A DNA stretch of 64,000 bases from NCBI GenBank assembly GCA_017466345.1, contig JAFTUI010000004.1, positions 1 through 64,000 of the forward strand, in the 5' to 3' direction. Within the stretch, counting starts at the first letter, position 1, and the number at the start of each line of letters is the position of its first letter. Origin of the DNA: Tidjanibacter sp. GTDB taxonomy: Bacteria > Bacteroidota > Bacteroidia > Bacteroidales > Rikenellaceae. This document shows positions 61,895-64,000 of this stretch, in pieces. The notes under the pieces are model-generated. The model ran no database searches. It was not told the origin of the DNA and was given only the letters and a program-made list of their open reading frames with translations. A program made the position numbers and the translations under genes.

Positions 61895-63340
61895 ATGAAA
61901 AGATTTTTATTTATCGCAGCAGCCACTCTGGTAGGGCTCTCGCTGGTGGGTTGTTCCTATGACGACAGTGCAATTTGGGATGCTATGGATGAGCTCGAAG
62001 AGAAGGTAGAGCAGAATGCCGAGGATATTGCCACCCTCTCGGCACTCATTGAGGCCTCCAATCAGGGCAAGGTAATCACCTCTACCGAGTACACTACTGA
62101 GGGTGTGGTGCTCAATTTCAGCGACGGCTCATCGGTTACTATCAAAAATGGCAAAGACGGAGCCGATGGCAAGGATGGCGAAAATGGTAAAGATGGTAAA
62201 GATGGTGCCGATGGTGAGAAAGGCGAGAAAGGCGATGCTGGCAAGGATGGAGCAGACGGTAAAGATGGTGAGAACGGCAAAGACGGTGCTGATGGCAAGG
62301 ACGGTGCTGATGGCAAGGACGGCGACTCGTTCTTTGTATCGGTAGAGGAGACCGACACCACCGTTATTATTACTCTTGCCGATGGTCGCGTCATCACACT
62401 GCCCAAAGCAACCGAGGGTGGCGAAGAGGGAGGTGAGGAGCCCGAACCCGAGTTGCCCTATGAGTTGCGTGTGCTCTCTTTCGAGGATGCAGATGCTCGT
62501 TTTGCGCCATACACTTTGGACTATGCCTATGATTGGGCGGGAGCAGAGATTACGACTTGGAGCGATTTGATTGACGATCCTCAATATGGCGGTCCTCTGA
62601 CCTATGCAGACCAGATGTCGGCAGAGTATCGTTGGTATGACGAGGGCAACACCGAGCTCACCCACACCTTCCCCTACAACTACTCCTACTGCTACTGGGG
62701 TGGTGGTCACGCCATCTCCAACTATTGGGGCGAGGGTTGGAGCGATGAGGACAGAGATCTGCACATCGCAAAGTATTATGGCGAGGACTATGTTGCGGAG
62801 AATGCTGGTAACGACTCGATGCTTGGTTGGTTCAACCTCCAATATATGATACCCGTAGAGGCTCATTCGGGCGACAACTTCGCAGTACACTACGGCTACA
62901 AAGACCAATACTCGTATGTCGAGAACCTGCCCGAGATTTCGTTTGGTGATGATGTGTCTCGTGTTATCGACCATATGTATGTCATCAACACCAACTATAC
63001 ACTCAATCAGCTTTACAACGGTGTGAAGAGTGAGGCGGGCAATAGCTTTGGTGGCAATTGGGAGGGTCTCACAGAGGATGCTTGGTTGAAGATTGTGGCC
63101 CAAGGCTTTGATGATGTTGAGGCCGATGCTTACGCCGAGCCTATCAGCGAGGTTGAGTTCTACTTGGTGCAGGGCGAAAATGTCGTAACCGATTGGCAGA
63201 AGTGGGATCTTTCGGGTCTTGGTGCAGTCAAAAAGGTTCGCTTCAACTTCCTCTACTCCGATGAGATGGGTGGTAAGTATGGTTTCACCATTCCCGGCTA
63301 CTTTGCCTACGACGATGTAGCAGTTCGTTTCGACAAGTAA
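61895..63340 (+). CDS. Surface lipoprotein: DUF4988-like coiled coil, collagen-like stalk and DUF4465 domain (B12-locus)
   Basis: 481 residues. Lipobox ends ...LVGC (Cys about 20). A short coiled coil (about 25-55, DAMDELEEKVEQNAEDIATLSALIEA) and strand (EGVVLNFSDGSSVTI) resemble DUF4988. About 19 Gly-x-y triplets follow (about 85-145, repeating GKDGADGKDGENG), then a second strand pair, a Glu/Pro hinge and a large domain (about 185-481). The end of that domain, WDLSGLGAVKKVRFNFLYSD...PGYFAYDDVAVRF, matches DUF4465. I recall that Bacteroides B12-binding BtuH-type lipoproteins have such a domain, so it is probably a cobalamin capture protein. I could not verify the BtuH link. Confidence 0.8.
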   Translation: MKRFLFIAAATLVGLSLVGCSYDDSAIWDAMDELEEKVEQNAEDIATLSALIEASNQGKVITSTEYTTEGVVLNFSDGSSVTIKNGKDGADGKDGENGKDGKDGADGEKGEKGDAGKDGADGKDGENGKDGADGKDGADGKDGDSFFVSVEETDTTVIITLADGRVITLPKATEGGEEGGEEPEPELPYELRVLSFEDADARFAPYTLDYAYDWAGAEITTWSDLIDDPQYGGPLTYADQMSAEYRWYDEGNTELTHTFPYNYSYCYWGGGHAISNYWGEGWSDEDRDLHIAKYYGEDYVAENAGNDSMLGWFNLQYMIPVEAHSGDNFAVHYGYKDQYSYVENLPEISFGDDVSRVIDHMYVINTNYTLNQLYNGVKSEAGNSFGGNWEGLTEDAWLKIVAQGFDDVEADAYAEPISEVEFYLVQGENVVTDWQKWDLSGLGAVKKVRFNFLYSDEMGGKYGFTIPGYFAYDDVAVRFDK

Positions 63341-63355
63341 ACACCTTCATTTATT

Positions 63356-64000
63356 ATGACCTTTCGTAAAGGATTTTTATTTATAGTTAGTTTGATTGTC
63401 GGGGTGGTCTGCTGGTCGTGCAATTTCGACCAGGAGATTACCACCGACATAGGAGGCGAGGAGGGTAGTGCTATGGAGCACTACCGTCCTGCCCTTGTTG
63501 GTAGTAGTCCCAATTGGAACAAGGTCTACGACTACACTCCCGCTCCGGGGCAGTTCATAAACGAAACCAAAACGGGTGGATTCGATGGCTCGCAGACCAC
63601 ATCCGAGGCAGCCGTAGCCTATGCCGAGAGCCGAATGAGAGATGACATTTGGGTGTCGCTCGGTGGTTTTGGTGGCTATATCGTTGTGGGCTTCGACCAC
63701 AGCATCGACAACTCCGGTGGATATGACATCGGTGTTATAGGCAACTCTTTCAGTGGCTCATCGGAGCCGGGTGTAGTGTGGGTTATGAGAGATGAGAATG
63801 GCAACTCGCTGCCCGACGACACTTGGTATGAACTTGCAGGCTCCGAGACGGGTAAGGAGGGCACCATACAGAACTACTCGGTTACCTACTACCGCCCCGC
63901 CGAGCCCCAAATGCCGGTGCAGTGGACCGACAATCTGGGTGGTAGTGGCGAGGTGGACTACCTCGTGCAGTTTCATCGTCAGGATTACTACTACCCTCTG
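63356..64000 (+). CDS. Cell-surface lipoprotein of the B12 locus (3' end beyond window)
   Basis: 215 residues seen, open at the window edge. The lipoprotein signal is FRKGFLFIVSLIVGVVCWSC (Cys about 22). The visible mature part (EGSAMEHYRPALVGSSPNWNKVYDYTPAPGQFINE, GGFGGYIVVGFDHSIDNSGGYDIGVIGNSF, SEPGVVWVMRDENGNSLPDDTWYELAGSE) is a beta-rich surface protein. I recall similar proteins beside btuB in Bacteroides. It starts 15 bp after the previous gene and continues past 64000. btuB probably follows outside the window. Confidence 0.85.
   Translation, partial: MTFRKGFLFIVSLIVGVVCWSCNFDQEITTDIGGEEGSAMEHYRPALVGSSPNWNKVYDYTPAPGQFINETKTGGFDGSQTTSEAAVAYAESRMRDDIWVSLGGFGGYIVVGFDHSIDNSGGYDIGVIGNSFSGSSEPGVVWVMRDENGNSLPDDTWYELAGSETGKEGTIQNYSVTYYRPAEPQMPVQWTDNLGGSGEVDYLVQFHRQDYYYPL

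Noticed and set aside
1-64000. Transposase, integrase, CRISPR or rRNA
   Set aside because: I found no transposase or integrase motif, no regular spacer-repeat array and no rRNA segment. Family 1 repeats have no coding part.

Overview
The window looks like chromosomal DNA from a Bacteroidota, most likely Bacteroidales and possibly Alistipes/Rikenellaceae-like. The family level is inference; no 16S rRNA is present. Support comes from repeated TAnnTTTG -7 boxes (3142, 10847, 25160, 30747, 42064, 52398, 55834, 60938), a Mfa-like fimbrillin pair, an S46 dipeptidyl peptidase, PorT-like barrels, a DUF4988/collagen/DUF4465 lipoprotein, a DUF4924 protein and a FucP-like permease. Most genes are housekeeping genes. 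I see no prophage, CRISPR array, transposase or rRNA operon.

Layout. 0.3-11 kb: uvrB, tRNA-Arg(CCG), an S24-type regulator, an orphan histidine kinase, lgt, an HU/SPOR envelope protein, a sugar permease, ruvB with an overlapping helical-repeat gene, and a DUF456 protein. 11-15 kb: two tandem fimbrillin/starch-binding chimeric lipoproteins. 15-25 kb: a B12-dependent ribonucleotide reductase, folB, a PfkB kinase, dtd, polA and sppA, all on the minus strand. 25-32 kb: mrp, nadA, an S46 peptidase and glnS on the plus strand. 32-42 kb: mnmG, ybeY, an EnvC-like factor, a TPR lipoprotein, pheS and a PadR/PspC envelope-stress-like operon that includes a 53-residue Pmp3-like gene. 42-52 kb: DUF4924, ssb, lpxK-punA-punA, ispD-PH protein, an active M23 peptidase, dipeptidyl peptidase III and a GNAT enzyme. 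52-60 kb: a short MqnA-like protein, corA behind a structured leader, two beta-barrels, lipA-lipB-recJ and aminopeptidase P. 60.9-64 kb: a cobalamin riboswitch followed by an unknown protein and two surface lipoproteins, the start of a vitamin B12 capture locus. This fits with the B12-dependent NrdJ encoded 45 kb away.

The most unusual content is between the genes. Family 1 is a modular 270-580 bp element in six copies (1-205, 2392-2975, 27612-28062, 30399-30671, 42834-43117, 47622-48054). It is built from 7-bp and 9-bp tandem arrays and many short palindromes, and five copies retain a terminal hairpin whose stem changes in a compensatory way. Every copy points in the direction of the gene upstream of it, and in all four testable co-directional cases it ends just before the next gene start. 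Two copies appear to supply the stop codon or C-terminus of the preceding gene (nadA and the M23 peptidase). Family 2 is a set of hairpins downstream of genes. They share a conserved core (CGCAGTTTACT..CGTAAATGAGG) inside stems that are entirely different from copy to copy (234, 15549, 15689, 30313, 32479, 42679). Together they look like an undescribed class of structured, transcription-oriented intercistronic DNA/RNA.

Most gene identities come from motifs and are firm. Start sites were moved where a promoter box or neighbouring gene made the longest reading frame impossible. No database or folding program was used.
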